Shown here: positions 8,670 to 17,477 of the stretch, in pieces
How positions within the stretch are numbered: position 1 is the first letter of the stretch
Layout: every line of letters starts with the position of its first letter
Made by a program: the position numbers and the translations under genes
The notes under the pieces: model-generated
What the model was told of the DNA's origin: nothing
Database searches by the model: none
Seen by the model: the letters and a program-made list of their open reading frames with translations, nothing else
Assembly (NCBI RefSeq): GCF_900142135.1
Contig: NZ_FQZU01000013.1
Coordinates: forward strand, 62,001 to 126,000
Source: Desulfatibacillum alkenivorans DSM 16219
GTDB taxonomy: Bacteria; Desulfobacterota; Desulfobacteria; Desulfobacterales; Desulfatibacillaceae
Direction: 5' to 3'
Length of the DNA: 64,000 nt

Positions 8670-10580
8670 TCAGAACTCCACCAGGTCCGGGTTTCGGGAT
8701 TCTATGTGCGGGAGGACCTTGTTCAGGAAGTCGCCGATGGTCACCCCGTATTTCACCTTGCCGTCCAAAGTGCGGACCGCAAGGGTTTGGGCTGCTTCCT
8801 CTTTGCCGCCTACGGTGAGCATGAGCGGAATTTTAGACAACTGGGCGTCGCGCACCTTTTTGTTGATGCTTTCGGCCCGCAGGTCGATCTCCATGCGCAA
8901 TCCCGCTTCCTCCAGCTTGGCTTTCACCTCTTTGGCGTATCCGGCCACGTCGTCGTTCATGGCCAAAACCACCGCCTGGCACGGAGACAGCCACAAGGGG
9001 AACTTGCCGGCGTAATGCTCGATCAGAATGCCCAGGAATCGCTCAATGGAACCATAGATGACCCGGTGGATCATCACCGGCCGGTGGCGCTGGTTGTCCG
9101 CACCCACGTAGGTGAGGTCGAACCGCTCGGGCAGGTTCATGTCCAACTGGATGGTTCCGCACTGCCAGGTCCGGCCCAGGGCGTCCTTGATGTGGATGTC
9201 TATCTTGGGTCCGTAGAAGGCGCCGTCGCCCTCGTTGATTTTATAATCGCGTCCGGATTTGTCCAGGGCGGCCCGGAGCCCCTCCGTGGCTTTTTCCCAT
9301 TGCTCGTCCGTGCCGATGGATTTCTCCGGCCGGGTGGAAAGCTCCAGATGAAAGCCCAAGCCGAATGTGCTGTACATTCTTTCCACAAGCTGCAACACGC
9401 CCAGGATTTCGTCTTCGATCATTTCTTCGGTCATGAAGATGTGGGCGTCGTCCTGGTGAAAAGCGCGGACCCGGAACAGACCGGAAAGCACGCCCGAAAG
9501 CTCGTGGCGGTGAACCAGGCCGATTTCTCCCGCCCGGATGGGCAAATCGTTATAGGAGTGGTGTTTGGTCTTGTACAAGAGCATGCCGCCGGGGCAGTTC
9601 ATGGGCTTGATGGCGTAGTCGAAATCCTCGATCAGGGAGGTGTACATGTTCTCCCTGTAGTTCTCCCAATGTCCGCTGCGTTCCCAAAGGCCTTTGTTGA
9701 GCATGATGGGGGTTTTGGTTTCTACGTACCCGGCTTTTTTATGCTCTTCCCGCCAGTAGGCTAAAAGCGCGTTCCAAAGCTCCATGCCCCGGGCGTGAAA
9801 AAAAGGCATGCCCGCCGCTTCCTCATGAAAGCTGAACAGGTCCAGGGCGGTTCCCAATTTTCTGTGATCCCGCTTTTTGGCTTCCTCCAGCAGATGGAGG
9901 TAGCTTTTCAGCTCTTTTTTATCGAAAAAGGCGGTCCCGTACAGCCGCTGCAGCATGGGCCGCTCCGAATCCCCTCTCCAATAAGCGCCCGAAACCTTCA
10001 TGAGCTTGAGGGTCTTAACCAGTCCGGTGTTGGGAACGTGAGGGCCGCGGCACAGGTCGGTAAAGCCTCCCTGCTCGTAAATGGATATGGTTCCGTCTTC
10101 CAGTTCGCTGATCAGCTCGGTTTTAAACGCGTTGTCCTTGTAAAAGTCCAGGGCCTCGGCTTTGCTCAGGGTTTTCCGTACAAAGGGTTTTTTTGCTTTT
10201 ATAATCTTGTTGATTTCCTGCTCTATCTTGGGAAAGTCGTCTTCCGAGATGGGCGGCATATCAATGTCATAATAAAAACCGTCCTCAATCACCGGCCCGA
10301 TGGTCAGCTTGGCGTCGGGATACAGGTTAAGGATCGCTTCCGCCATTACGTGAGCAGCGCTGTGACGCATGATGTCCAGACCCTGCTCGTCATTGGTAGT
10401 GATGAAAACAACCGAGGCGTCGGTTTCTATAGGCGTGGACAGGTCCGTCAACTTGCCGTCCACCTCCATGGCGACGCAGTTTCTGGCAAAACCTTCCGAA
10501 ATGCCCTTGGCCACGTCTTCTCCGGAGACGGGGCCGTCAGACTCCACAATTGTTCCATCAGGCAGGGTAATGTTGATCAT
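8670..10580 (-). CDS. thrS: threonine--tRNA ligase
   Basis: A 636-residue class II aminoacyl-tRNA synthetase that charges tRNA-Thr. In order it shows a TGS domain (1-62), the second additional/editing domain with HSAAHVMAEA and CRGPH, then the catalytic core with KPMNCPGGML, HRHELSGVLSGLFRVRAF (motif 2) and IHRVIYGSIERFLGILIEH (motif 3). The anticodon-binding domain follows. I chose the ATG at 10580 (MINITLPDG) because a GGAGC ribosome-binding site precedes it and it matches the usual start. The open frame extends 14 codons further. It is not followed by infC-rpmI-rplT as in many bacteria but by the glycosyltransferase gene. Confidence 0.97.
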   Translation of the reverse strand: MINITLPDGTIVESDGPVSGEDVAKGISEGFARNCVAMEVDGKLTDLSTPIETDASVVFITTNDEQGLDIMRHSAAHVMAEAILNLYPDAKLTIGPVIEDGFYYDIDMPPISEDDFPKIEQEINKIIKAKKPFVRKTLSKAEALDFYKDNAFKTELISELEDGTISIYEQGGFTDLCRGPHVPNTGLVKTLKLMKVSGAYWRGDSERPMLQRLYGTAFFDKKELKSYLHLLEEAKKRDHRKLGTALDLFSFHEEAAGMPFFHARGMELWNALLAYWREEHKKAGYVETKTPIMLNKGLWERSGHWENYRENMYTSLIEDFDYAIKPMNCPGGMLLYKTKHHSYNDLPIRAGEIGLVHRHELSGVLSGLFRVRAFHQDDAHIFMTEEMIEDEILGVLQLVERMYSTFGLGFHLELSTRPEKSIGTDEQWEKATEGLRAALDKSGRDYKINEGDGAFYGPKIDIHIKDALGRTWQCGTIQLDMNLPERFDLTYVGADNQRHRPVMIHRVIYGSIERFLGILIEHYAGKFPLWLSPCQAVVLAMNDDVAGYAKEVKAKLEEAGLRMEIDLRAESINKKVRDAQLSKIPLMLTVGGKEEAAQTLAVRTLDGKVKYGVTIGDFLNKVLPHIESRNPDLVEF

Positions 10581-10783
10581 TTTACGCTCCACATATATGA
10601 AATTTTTTCGCGATAACCGCATTTTCTGAAACTAAGCAATATACGCGCCGTGGTCAAGGCTATTGTTAAAGGGCGGGCATAATTCATGCAAAAAGAACTT
10701 TGGCGCTTAATAACAAGGACTTAATGGCCGATATAACACGTTAAGGCCCCGCGCCGGGAATGGGCGCCGCCGGTTATTGCAAG

Positions 10784-10812
10784 TTGACCTTGATCCCATT
10801 CCGCTTTATAGT
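10784..10812 (+). promoter_or_regulatory. sigma-70-type promoter for the small membrane protein gene
   Basis: TTGACC (10784-10789), a 17-bp spacer and TATAGT (10807-10812). It lies 70 bp before the ATG at 10883, with GGAGG between. Confidence 0.65.
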
Positions 10813-10882
10813 GCCTGAAAAAGAGCCGTGGAAAAGGGTTTGGCTCAAAGTCCGTTAGAATTTGCAGTTTGGAGGCGTAAGA

Positions 10883-11170
10883 ATGGATTTCGCTCAACTG
10901 GAAGCTATTTACTCTACGCAACTGTCTATCCCCATGTACCAGATCGGCCTGCTGCTGCTGATCAGCACTCTGGCTTTGCTGTTTGGGCGGATCAAAGTTG
11001 CACTCATCAACAACTATCTGTTCGCCCTGTACTGGGGCTACATCCTCAACCGGGCGGTCCTGGTGGGCGACAACCTAGAAAAAGTCAGCTATTTCACCGC
11101 CCTGTATTTCGGCTTTGGCATTATTATCGCCATCTTCGCCGTCGTAGGATTCATGACCCACAGCGACTAA
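10883..11170 (+). CDS. small integral membrane protein, function unknown
   Basis: A 95-residue hydrophobic protein with about three transmembrane segments (around residues 16-32, 40-56 and 70-90) and short polar ends. I start it at the ATG at 10883 because GGAGG (10871-10875) sits 7 bp before it. A frame-consistent TTG 21 bp upstream overlaps that site and is less likely. It has its own promoter and is followed by hairpins shared with the convergent lipoprotein gene, so it is a single-gene unit. I do not recognise a family. Confidence 0.7.
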   Translation: MDFAQLEAIYSTQLSIPMYQIGLLLLISTLALLFGRIKVALINNYLFALYWGYILNRAVLVGDNLEKVSYFTALYFGFGIIIAIFAVVGFMTHSD

Positions 11171-11192
11171 ACCAATCCGGCCACAAAGAAAA

Positions 11193-11221
11193 CCCCCAAC
11201 GCAATATGTGTGCCTTGGGGG
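11193..11221 (+). terminator. hairpin after the small membrane protein gene
   Basis: CCCCCAA (11193-11199) pairs with TTGGGGG (11215-11221) across a 15-nt loop, 22 bp after the stop. There is no long T-tract, so termination is plausible but not certain. Confidence 0.45.
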
Positions 11222-11256
11222 CTTGGGGATCGAAAAATCCCGTCATTGCCGGCGGA

Positions 11257-11275
11257 CGGCGCGATTTTTGCGCCG
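11257..11275 (-). terminator. hairpin at the 3' end of the lipoprotein gene
   Basis: CGGCGC (11257-11262) and GCGCCG (11270-11275) form a 6-bp stem around a 7-nt loop immediately after the lipoprotein stop on the minus strand. It is short and the call is tentative. Confidence 0.35.
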
Positions 11276-12391
11276 CTACCGCTTCGCCTTGGAATCCTTG
11301 GGGGGGAAGAAGTACGGCTCTTCCCAGCCGTATTCGTTTATTATAAACCACTGGTCCTGGTCCACATAGTGAACATAGGTGTTGGATATGGCGTTATCCC
11401 CTGCAATGGCGCCAGCTCCGGAGGCGGCCTCATAGGCTTCGGACTCACCCGCCTTTTTGGAAATCGGCGCCCGCTCATGCCATAAAGGCATGAGAACATG
11501 CTCGACATTGCCGGCCTTAAGATAGGAATAGATGGTCTGTGCATACGACACGTTCGCGGTGACTTCCCGAACCCCCTGAAACAAATCCACCTTCTCAATC
11601 TCGTAAAGTTCTCCATCCACAAACCAGGCTACTTGAGCGTAGGCGTCGTAAATGGAATCATCGCCCTTGTTGGTATAGTCCAACTCGATGGCATACATGG
11701 GAAAATAGTCGGGAACCTGATCGAGTATTACCAGATAATCATAATATTCCTGCCCATAATATTCCAAAGCGGTTAGTTCGAAAGCCTTTTTGGTTTTAAA
11801 CTCAATTTCATTTTCAGGATTTTTAACGTCCTCGCCAATCTTGCTGACCAGGCATTTAGGAGCAATCTCATAGCGGTCCAGATCCGCCAAGGCTCCGCCG
11901 AAACCCACCATAAAATACCCCGTCTCGCCGGTGGCGAGGCAATATTGGCTATACCCGCTGCTCGCCAGCAGCAAAGGCCTCTGGGAAAAGATGCTGGCCC
12001 CATTTACAAAAATCATAGCGCCGTTTACGTCATAAAAACGCGCCTTAACCGCGCAGTCATAGGCTACATTTTTGCCTGTGTATTGAACCTCTCCAATAAC
12101 GATATTGGTTCCTACGCTGTTTGTAGTCAAGTGGGATGATTTGAGGATTAGATTGTTGGCCTCTCCGTCGTCCGATGTATTATCCACTACGCCTCCGCCT
12201 GAAGAGGAGCCGCCGGAAGAGCCTCCGGAGCCGCCGGTTCCGGCCGAGCCGTCATAACTGGGAATAACACCATCGTCGTTGCCCTTACCTTCTGTTCCGC
12301 AACCTGCTGCAAAGATTAAACAAAAAAAAGCAGCCATGATTAAGCACAGGCCGCTTGCCTTTCTTCGGGAACCAAATAACATGGGCAGCAT
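11276..12391 (-). CDS. secreted lipoprotein with Gly/Ser linker, function unknown
   Basis: A 371-residue protein with a lipoprotein signal: a basic start, a hydrophobic stretch and a lipobox ending FAAGC near residue 31. A low-complexity Gly/Ser linker follows (about residues 50-70), then a folded region with mixed beta character. The linker would hold the domain away from the membrane. The folded part contains a FxLK-like domain (NLILKSSHLTTNSVGTNIVIG) and two Asp/Tyr-rich segments, but I do not recognise a family. It is a monocistronic minus-strand gene convergent with the small membrane protein. Confidence 0.75.
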   Translation of the reverse strand: MLPMLFGSRRKASGLCLIMAAFFCLIFAAGCGTEGKGNDDGVIPSYDGSAGTGGSGGSSGGSSSGGGVVDNTSDDGEANNLILKSSHLTTNSVGTNIVIGEVQYTGKNVAYDCAVKARFYDVNGAMIFVNGASIFSQRPLLLASSGYSQYCLATGETGYFMVGFGGALADLDRYEIAPKCLVSKIGEDVKNPENEIEFKTKKAFELTALEYYGQEYYDYLVILDQVPDYFPMYAIELDYTNKGDDSIYDAYAQVAWFVDGELYEIEKVDLFQGVREVTANVSYAQTIYSYLKAGNVEHVLMPLWHERAPISKKAGESEAYEAASGAGAIAGDNAISNTYVHYVDQDQWFIINEYGWEEPYFFPPKDSKAKR

Positions 12392-12626
12392 TTGACGAAA
12401 ATCCTTTCTGGCGTGGAAGCAAGCAGCAGCCTAGGCTCGACAGTGTCGAACTCAAGAAGCATTGGCGCGCTTCAGGCGTAAACCCCTCAGGCGAACTTTT
12501 ACGTCCGCCACTTTACTGCCTAAACCGCTGCTCAGTATTATTCAGGATATGACCGGGAAGTAGTATTTTGTCAAGTATTTTCAACATAAAGGAGGCGAAA
12601 TAACAGGTGTGGGCATGTAAGGCGTG

Positions 12627-12941
12627 TTAGTCGGCGATGGTTTTTGAAAAATCCGGGATGGTTTCCGGCTTTCCAGCCTCCATATACTTGTTCTCTCCGG
12701 ATCTGGCTGTAACATTTTCGTAAACGCCGTTATCTCTTCTCACCAGTTTGGTAAATCCCAGGTCCTTCAGCTCGCTGTTCGTCTTGGGCGTGTTGATATT
12801 GCTTCTGGATATTATTTTTCTCACCGGCCCGCCGCATTCCGGGCATCTGGTCAGCGGGTTTTCCCGCATGGACTGAACCGCTTCAAACACGGCGCCGCGG
12901 CCGCAAGGCTCGCCAAGGTGTTCATATTCATAAATCGCCAT
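12627..12941 (-). CDS. FmdB-family zinc-ribbon protein
   Basis: A 104-residue protein beginning MAIYEYEHLGEPC. It has the FmdB/CxxC regulatory layout with a CPEC pair near residue 37. The usual N-terminal CxxC is changed: one Cys remains in GEPCGRG, so the zinc site may be incomplete. I chose the ATG at 12941 because it has a GGAGAT site and starts with the family's YEYE motif. The longer frame adds 29 unrelated residues. Family function is poorly defined, and the name comes from a formamidase operon regulator. It is divergent from the GAF-cyclase gene. Confidence 0.75.
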   Translation of the reverse strand: MAIYEYEHLGEPCGRGAVFEAVQSMRENPLTRCPECGGPVRKIISRSNINTPKTNSELKDLGFTKLVRRDNGVYENVTARSGENKYMEAGKPETIPDFSKTIAD

Positions 12942-13161
12942 GATTATCTCCCTGAAAAAACACTGATAAAATCCATTTTGGCAAAATTCATGCGCATTAA
13001 ATCCGTTGAAGAGCCCATTGCTTGACACTAGTTCATTTTATCCCATATACTGGTTAGTATATACAATGATTTGTATTTTTTGTCCATGGGGAGTACATTT
13101 CACCGCCAGACAAATATTAGGCTTACCTTCAAAAAACAACCCAATTTTAAAGGACGGGACC

Positions 13162-14832
13162 ATGGCGTCAACCATCAACTTCAAGCGTTTGGTGCAAACG
13201 GACGCTGCGCATGTCTTGGAAGATCTGGCCGAAGCCCTTCGGCTGCCTGCTTTAGTGGTGGACTCCGCCAAACGGACCTTGTGGGGCGATGCAAAGGCCA
13301 AGGCGTCAGGGGGCGAATTTCCCGTATGGCTGGCCGGCCGCATTATCGGCTATGTTTTAGGCCCTCCGCAGTCGTACTGCATGGCCTCCCTGCTCTCCCA
13401 TCTTTCCCAACAGGAATTGGAAAAACGGGAAGCCATGGAGCAAGTGCTGGACAAGGAATCTGAGATCAGCCTGATTCACGAGATCCACTCCAGGCTGGGC
13501 GCCAGCCTGGATGTGGCGGAAATAGCCATGGCCCTGGTGGACGAGGCCACCAGCACGGTGGAGTCCACGGGCGCTTCGGTAATGCTGCTGAATGAGGAAA
13601 CCGGCAGGCTGGAAATTGCGGCGGCCTTTGGCAGAAAAATGAATGATCGCCCCGTGCTGAAGCCCGGCGTCGGCATAGTGGGGGACGTTTTGCTGACCGG
13701 GATTCCCGAGGTGGTGCCCGACGTGTCCCAGGACGCCCGGTACGTGCCCGGCTCTTATCCCATATGTTCGTTGATTTGCGTGCCCATTGCCGCTGCGGAC
13801 AGGATTATCGGCGCCATCAACATCAGCAATCAGAGGCCGGCCAATTACGGCGAGCCCGAGGTAAAGCACGTGCTCGCCCTGGCGACCCACGCGGCGGCGG
13901 CCATAGACAAGGCCCGGCTGCATCAGACGGCTCTTAAGGAAACCTGCGCACCGCCGGCGCCTGAAGCGGCGCCTCCGGCCAAGGGCGCGGCGCGGCTTCT
14001 GTGCCGGATAGGGGGGAACGGCGATTCCGCCAAGGCGTGCTGTAAGGAGACGGCGTCGATCCTGTTTTCGGGCATTCGGGCGTACTCCGGTCATTATGAC
14101 TCCATGGGCGTTGAGGAAAATTTTTCTTTCATCAACGATTATGTAGACGCCATCGGCCTGCCCGTCCTGAGAAACAACGGCGTTATTGGCGATTTTCGGG
14201 GCGACGGCATAATGGCCTTGTTTCCGGACATGGAGGGTAAAGGGCCGGAACAGGCGGTTAGGGCCGCCATAGAAATGCACCGCGACTTGCGGGATTTCTC
14301 GGAGCAGCGCAGAAAGGCCGCCAAGCTGCCTGTGGACATGGGTATCGGGATTCACACCGGGAGTATTTCCGTCGGCCATATTGAACTCGGCGGAGAGCGG
14401 GAAAGCGTGGTTTTGGGGGAGGCCGCCGGCATCGCCGCCAAGTTGGAGAGGCTTTCCAAAATTTACGGCCTGCGCGTGGCGGTTTCCGGGGCCACATGGG
14501 AGGCTCTTCCTAAAGGGAAGATCTACGGCTTGCGTGAGGCTGACATGGTCGCCATGCCGGGCAAGGACGCCGCCGTCACCTTGTACGAGGTGTTTGGGGC
14601 CGACCCCCGGGGCATGCGGGAGAGCAAAGCAAAGAATTTGAGCGCCTATGAAGACGCTTTAGGCCTGTTCAGGACCCGGGAATGGGAGAAGGCCGGAAGG
14701 ATTTTCGCCAGGCTTCACGAATTTATGCCGTTTGACAAGCTGAGTCTGATATACTGGAGGCGCTGTCAGGCGTTTATCAAATCTCCTCCGGGCAACGGCT
14801 GGGTCGGCGTATCCCGGCTCTCTGACATGTAG
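13162..14832 (+). CDS. GAF-domain protein with degenerate class III nucleotide cyclase domain
   Basis: 556 residues: a small N-terminal domain (1-80), a coiled linker, a GAF domain (about 115-255), a class III adenylate/guanylate cyclase homology domain (about 298-480) and a C-terminal extension. The cyclase motif that should read LFSDIR is LFSGIR, so the first metal Asp is Gly304. The base-selecting Lys is replaced (GDFRGDG), and the transition-state Asn/Arg pair is missing (GEAAGIAAKLE). It is therefore probably not a cyclase but a nucleotide sensor or partner subunit. I start at the ATG at 13162, where AAGGACGGGACC supplies the ribosome site. The frame extends 52 codons upstream without a good site. 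The intact cyclase 1 kb downstream is a natural partner candidate. Confidence 0.85.
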   Translation: MASTINFKRLVQTDAAHVLEDLAEALRLPALVVDSAKRTLWGDAKAKASGGEFPVWLAGRIIGYVLGPPQSYCMASLLSHLSQQELEKREAMEQVLDKESEISLIHEIHSRLGASLDVAEIAMALVDEATSTVESTGASVMLLNEETGRLEIAAAFGRKMNDRPVLKPGVGIVGDVLLTGIPEVVPDVSQDARYVPGSYPICSLICVPIAAADRIIGAINISNQRPANYGEPEVKHVLALATHAAAAIDKARLHQTALKETCAPPAPEAAPPAKGAARLLCRIGGNGDSAKACCKETASILFSGIRAYSGHYDSMGVEENFSFINDYVDAIGLPVLRNNGVIGDFRGDGIMALFPDMEGKGPEQAVRAAIEMHRDLRDFSEQRRKAAKLPVDMGIGIHTGSISVGHIELGGERESVVLGEAAGIAAKLERLSKIYGLRVAVSGATWEALPKGKIYGLREADMVAMPGKDAAVTLYEVFGADPRGMRESKAKNLSAYEDALGLFRTREWEKAGRIFARLHEFMPFDKLSLIYWRRCQAFIKSPPGNGWVGVSRLSDM

Positions 14833-14841
14833 GAAGAATAA

Positions 14842-15711
14842 ATGTGGATCATGCTTGCTCTGGCCTGCGGGTTCTGTCTGGCGACATCAGACATGCTGTG
14901 CAAAAAAGCGTTGGTCAAGGAAGACTCGCTGACTGTGGCCTGGGCTCGCCTGGCCTTTGCCGGTCCTTTTTTGGCGGTTTTTATTTTTTCCGGCGAAACG
15001 CCCAGCAACCCGCCCCTGTTCTTGGCGTGGCTGGCTGCTTTGGTCCCTCTGGAAATACTGTCTCTATTCTTGTACATGGGCGCCCTAAAAAGATCGCCTT
15101 TATCCCTGACCGTGCCTTTTTTGGCGCTGACGCCCGGATTCATCATCCTTACGGGCTGGCTCATCCTGGGCGAAAAAGTGGACTCCGCCGGATTGGCGGG
15201 CGTCGGGCTGGTGACGGCGGGCGCCTATGTTCTGACGGCCACGGACAGACAATCCGGCATTCTGGGGCCTGTAAAGAATTTTTTCAGCGAACCCGGGTGC
15301 CTGATGATGGCGGGGGTGGCGGCAATCTATTCCGTCACCGCGTCGGGAGGAAAGAAACTCATCCTCTTGTCCTCCCCTCTTTATGTGGGATGCGTGTATT
15401 TTTTCACTGTGCTGCTGGCTTTGTCCGTTATCGTCGCATTAAGGCCGGGAGGCCTGAAACGGGTGCGCAGCTTGCTGGGAAGCAAGCTGATGTGGGCCCT
15501 GGGCGCCAGCCAGGCCGGCATGATCGCCACCCACGTCCTGGCCATATCCATGGCGCCGGCCGCCCACATGGTGTCGGTAAAAAGAAGCTCTTTGTTCTTT
15601 GGCGTGCTGTATGGAATTCTGGTATTCAAGGAAAAAGACGCCCGCTACCGGGCGCCTGGCAGCCTGATCATGTTGGCTGGAGTGATGGTTTTGGGGTTTG
15701 CTGCGCCGTGA
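14842..15711 (+). CDS. EamA/DMT-superfamily transporter
   Basis: A 289-residue inner-membrane protein with ten hydrophobic segments in two five-helix EamA halves (about 1-135 and 145-289). It belongs to the drug/metabolite transporter superfamily, usually exporters of small metabolites or amino acids. The second half has the ALGASQAGMIATHVLAI stretch, and a conserved Lys-Arg pair (VKRSS) comes before the ninth helix. AGGAAG precedes the ATG, 9 bp after the GAF-cyclase stop, so the two are probably co-transcribed. The substrate cannot be predicted. Confidence 0.85.
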   Translation: MWIMLALACGFCLATSDMLCKKALVKEDSLTVAWARLAFAGPFLAVFIFSGETPSNPPLFLAWLAALVPLEILSLFLYMGALKRSPLSLTVPFLALTPGFIILTGWLILGEKVDSAGLAGVGLVTAGAYVLTATDRQSGILGPVKNFFSEPGCLMMAGVAAIYSVTASGGKKLILLSSPLYVGCVYFFTVLLALSVIVALRPGGLKRVRSLLGSKLMWALGASQAGMIATHVLAISMAPAAHMVSVKRSSLFFGVLYGILVFKEKDARYRAPGSLIMLAGVMVLGFAAP

Positions 15712-15713
15712 AT

Positions 15714-15734
15714 CACTAAATTTAGTGTTTTTTT
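15714..15734 (+). terminator. Rho-independent terminator after the EamA gene
   Basis: CACTAAA/TTTAGTG (15714-15727) is a palindromic, AT-rich stem followed directly by seven T (15728-15734). The stem is weak but the T-tract is good. Confidence 0.6.
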
Positions 15735-15863
15735 AGGCCTAGAGTTTGCAAGAACTCTTTTTTGTTGCTAATAGTCTCTCTTGGTGACACACTGATTCTC
15801 TTGGCTGGCGTAGCCCGTTCGAAGTGCTGACCTGTTGATACTTTTATACAATGTGTTGTAATT

Positions 15864-17348
15864 ATGGAAAAAGTTGACCCTACGATCAGGAACACCGAAA
15901 AACGGATCTGGCATCTGATCCTGATGTCGGTAGCGGTCATTCTCTACCTGACTCTCGGAATCCTGAGCCTAAAATTTTCAGGATATTGGCCAAGCTCTAC
16001 TGAGGGCGACATTGCTCCGACTTTTATCAACTATGTCATTGCACTGTCCATCCTTATACTGTTGTTCTGCGCCTACGTCATTTATCAGCAACGAAACCTC
16101 CTCAGTTTTTCCCGAACCTTCTCCATCGAACGGAAAACCAGAGAGACGCTTTCCAGAAACGTGGAAGTGCTGCGGGCTCTTCTGGAAGTAAGCTCCGGCA
16201 TTAACTCGCAAAAGGACCTGCCGGACATCCTGGACACCATCACCCAGGAAATGCTCACCTGCTTCCGGGCCGACCATTCCTCCATCATGCTCTTGGATCA
16301 CCGCTCCAAAATCCTGGCCACCAAAGCCTCGTTCGGAACCGGGGCGGAGTACGCCCAGGACGCTCTCATTCCGCTGGGAAAAAGCATTGCAGGATGGGTG
16401 GCGGCCAACTCCCAGCCCTTGCTGCTGAACGGCCAGGTGGATATTTCCGCCTTTCCCGGCGCCACGCAAAAGGAGCGGACCATCAGCTCCTCCTTGTGCG
16501 TGCCCCTGAAAATGGCGGAAAAAAACGTGGGCGTGCTCAATGTCAACCTGGTGGACAGGGATTGGACCTTTTCGGAAGACGACCTCAAGCTCTTGACAAT
16601 CTTTGCAAATAACGCAGCCGTGGCAATTCATAACTCATTGTTGTTGCAGGAAAAAGAGCGTAGAATCAGGCTGCAGACCATGCTCGGGCAGCTGCATTCC
16701 CCTCAAATTGTGGCCCAATTGGTCGATAAAATAGAAGACGGGCAGCGTCCAAACGTGATTCGCGAAAAGGTCAAGCTGACCATTTTGTTTTCGGATATTC
16801 GGGGCTTCTCCGACATGCTTAACGTGGCCCAGGCCGAAGATATCATGGCGTTTCTGGATGAGTTCTACAACGTTATGAACAAGGCTGTGTTTGACAATGA
16901 AGGCAGTATCGACAAGTTCATCGGGGACGAGGTCATGGCCTTTTTCGGGGCGCCCATCGCCCTGGAAAACCCCACGGATAACGGCTTAAGAACGGCCCGC
17001 GAAATGGTTACCTATTTTCAGGAGCTGCGCTACAAGTTCGCCAAACGCTCTCCCGCCTTCGCCCGGCTGGGGTTGGGCGTCGGCATGAATACCGGTGAAG
17101 TCTTTGTGGGAAACGTGGGCTCCAAAACCCGTTACGAGTATACGGTGATCGGCACGGCGGTGAATCTGGCCAGGCGGTTGTGCGCTTCGGCCAAGGGGGA
17201 TCAAATCCTTACAACCAAGGAAACCCTCAAGCACATCAGCTACAGCGTCGGCGCAACACATGTTGGGGATATGGCATTCAAAGGCATCAGGGACAAGGTC
17301 CACGTCCACGTTATCGACATGCGGCGAAGGAAAAAAGGCGCCGCATAG
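15864..17348 (+). CDS. membrane-bound GAF-domain adenylate/guanylate cyclase
   Basis: 494 residues: two transmembrane helices (about 15-36 and 50-70), a coiled linker, a GAF domain (about 100-255) and a class III cyclase catalytic domain (about 300-490). The catalytic residues are intact: LFSDIRGFS (metal Asp311), DKFIGDEVM (base Lys and metal Asp355) and YTVIGTAVNLARRL (Asn and Arg). It should make a cyclic nucleotide, probably cAMP, at the inner membrane in response to a GAF ligand. The ATG has a weak ribosome site. It stands after its own terminator-separated gap, and its nearest relative is the degenerate cyclase upstream. Confidence 0.9.
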   Translation: MEKVDPTIRNTEKRIWHLILMSVAVILYLTLGILSLKFSGYWPSSTEGDIAPTFINYVIALSILILLFCAYVIYQQRNLLSFSRTFSIERKTRETLSRNVEVLRALLEVSSGINSQKDLPDILDTITQEMLTCFRADHSSIMLLDHRSKILATKASFGTGAEYAQDALIPLGKSIAGWVAANSQPLLLNGQVDISAFPGATQKERTISSSLCVPLKMAEKNVGVLNVNLVDRDWTFSEDDLKLLTIFANNAAVAIHNSLLLQEKERRIRLQTMLGQLHSPQIVAQLVDKIEDGQRPNVIREKVKLTILFSDIRGFSDMLNVAQAEDIMAFLDEFYNVMNKAVFDNEGSIDKFIGDEVMAFFGAPIALENPTDNGLRTAREMVTYFQELRYKFAKRSPAFARLGLGVGMNTGEVFVGNVGSKTRYEYTVIGTAVNLARRLCASAKGDQILTTKETLKHISYSVGATHVGDMAFKGIRDKVHVHVIDMRRRKKGAA

Positions 17349-17477
17349 AAAATGCTGTATTTTAATAGCTGAATCTGGTAAATCAAATTACCCGGATCGC
17401 TCTGATATTGAATTTTATGAAGGACTAGGCTTGGCGGCTCTCCTGTGAGTTAGGACGACCAGGCCGTAGAGGCGCAG

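Noticed and set aside
12627-12941. Rubredoxin
   Set aside because: Only one CxxC pair is present, and the YEYE start is that of the FmdB family.
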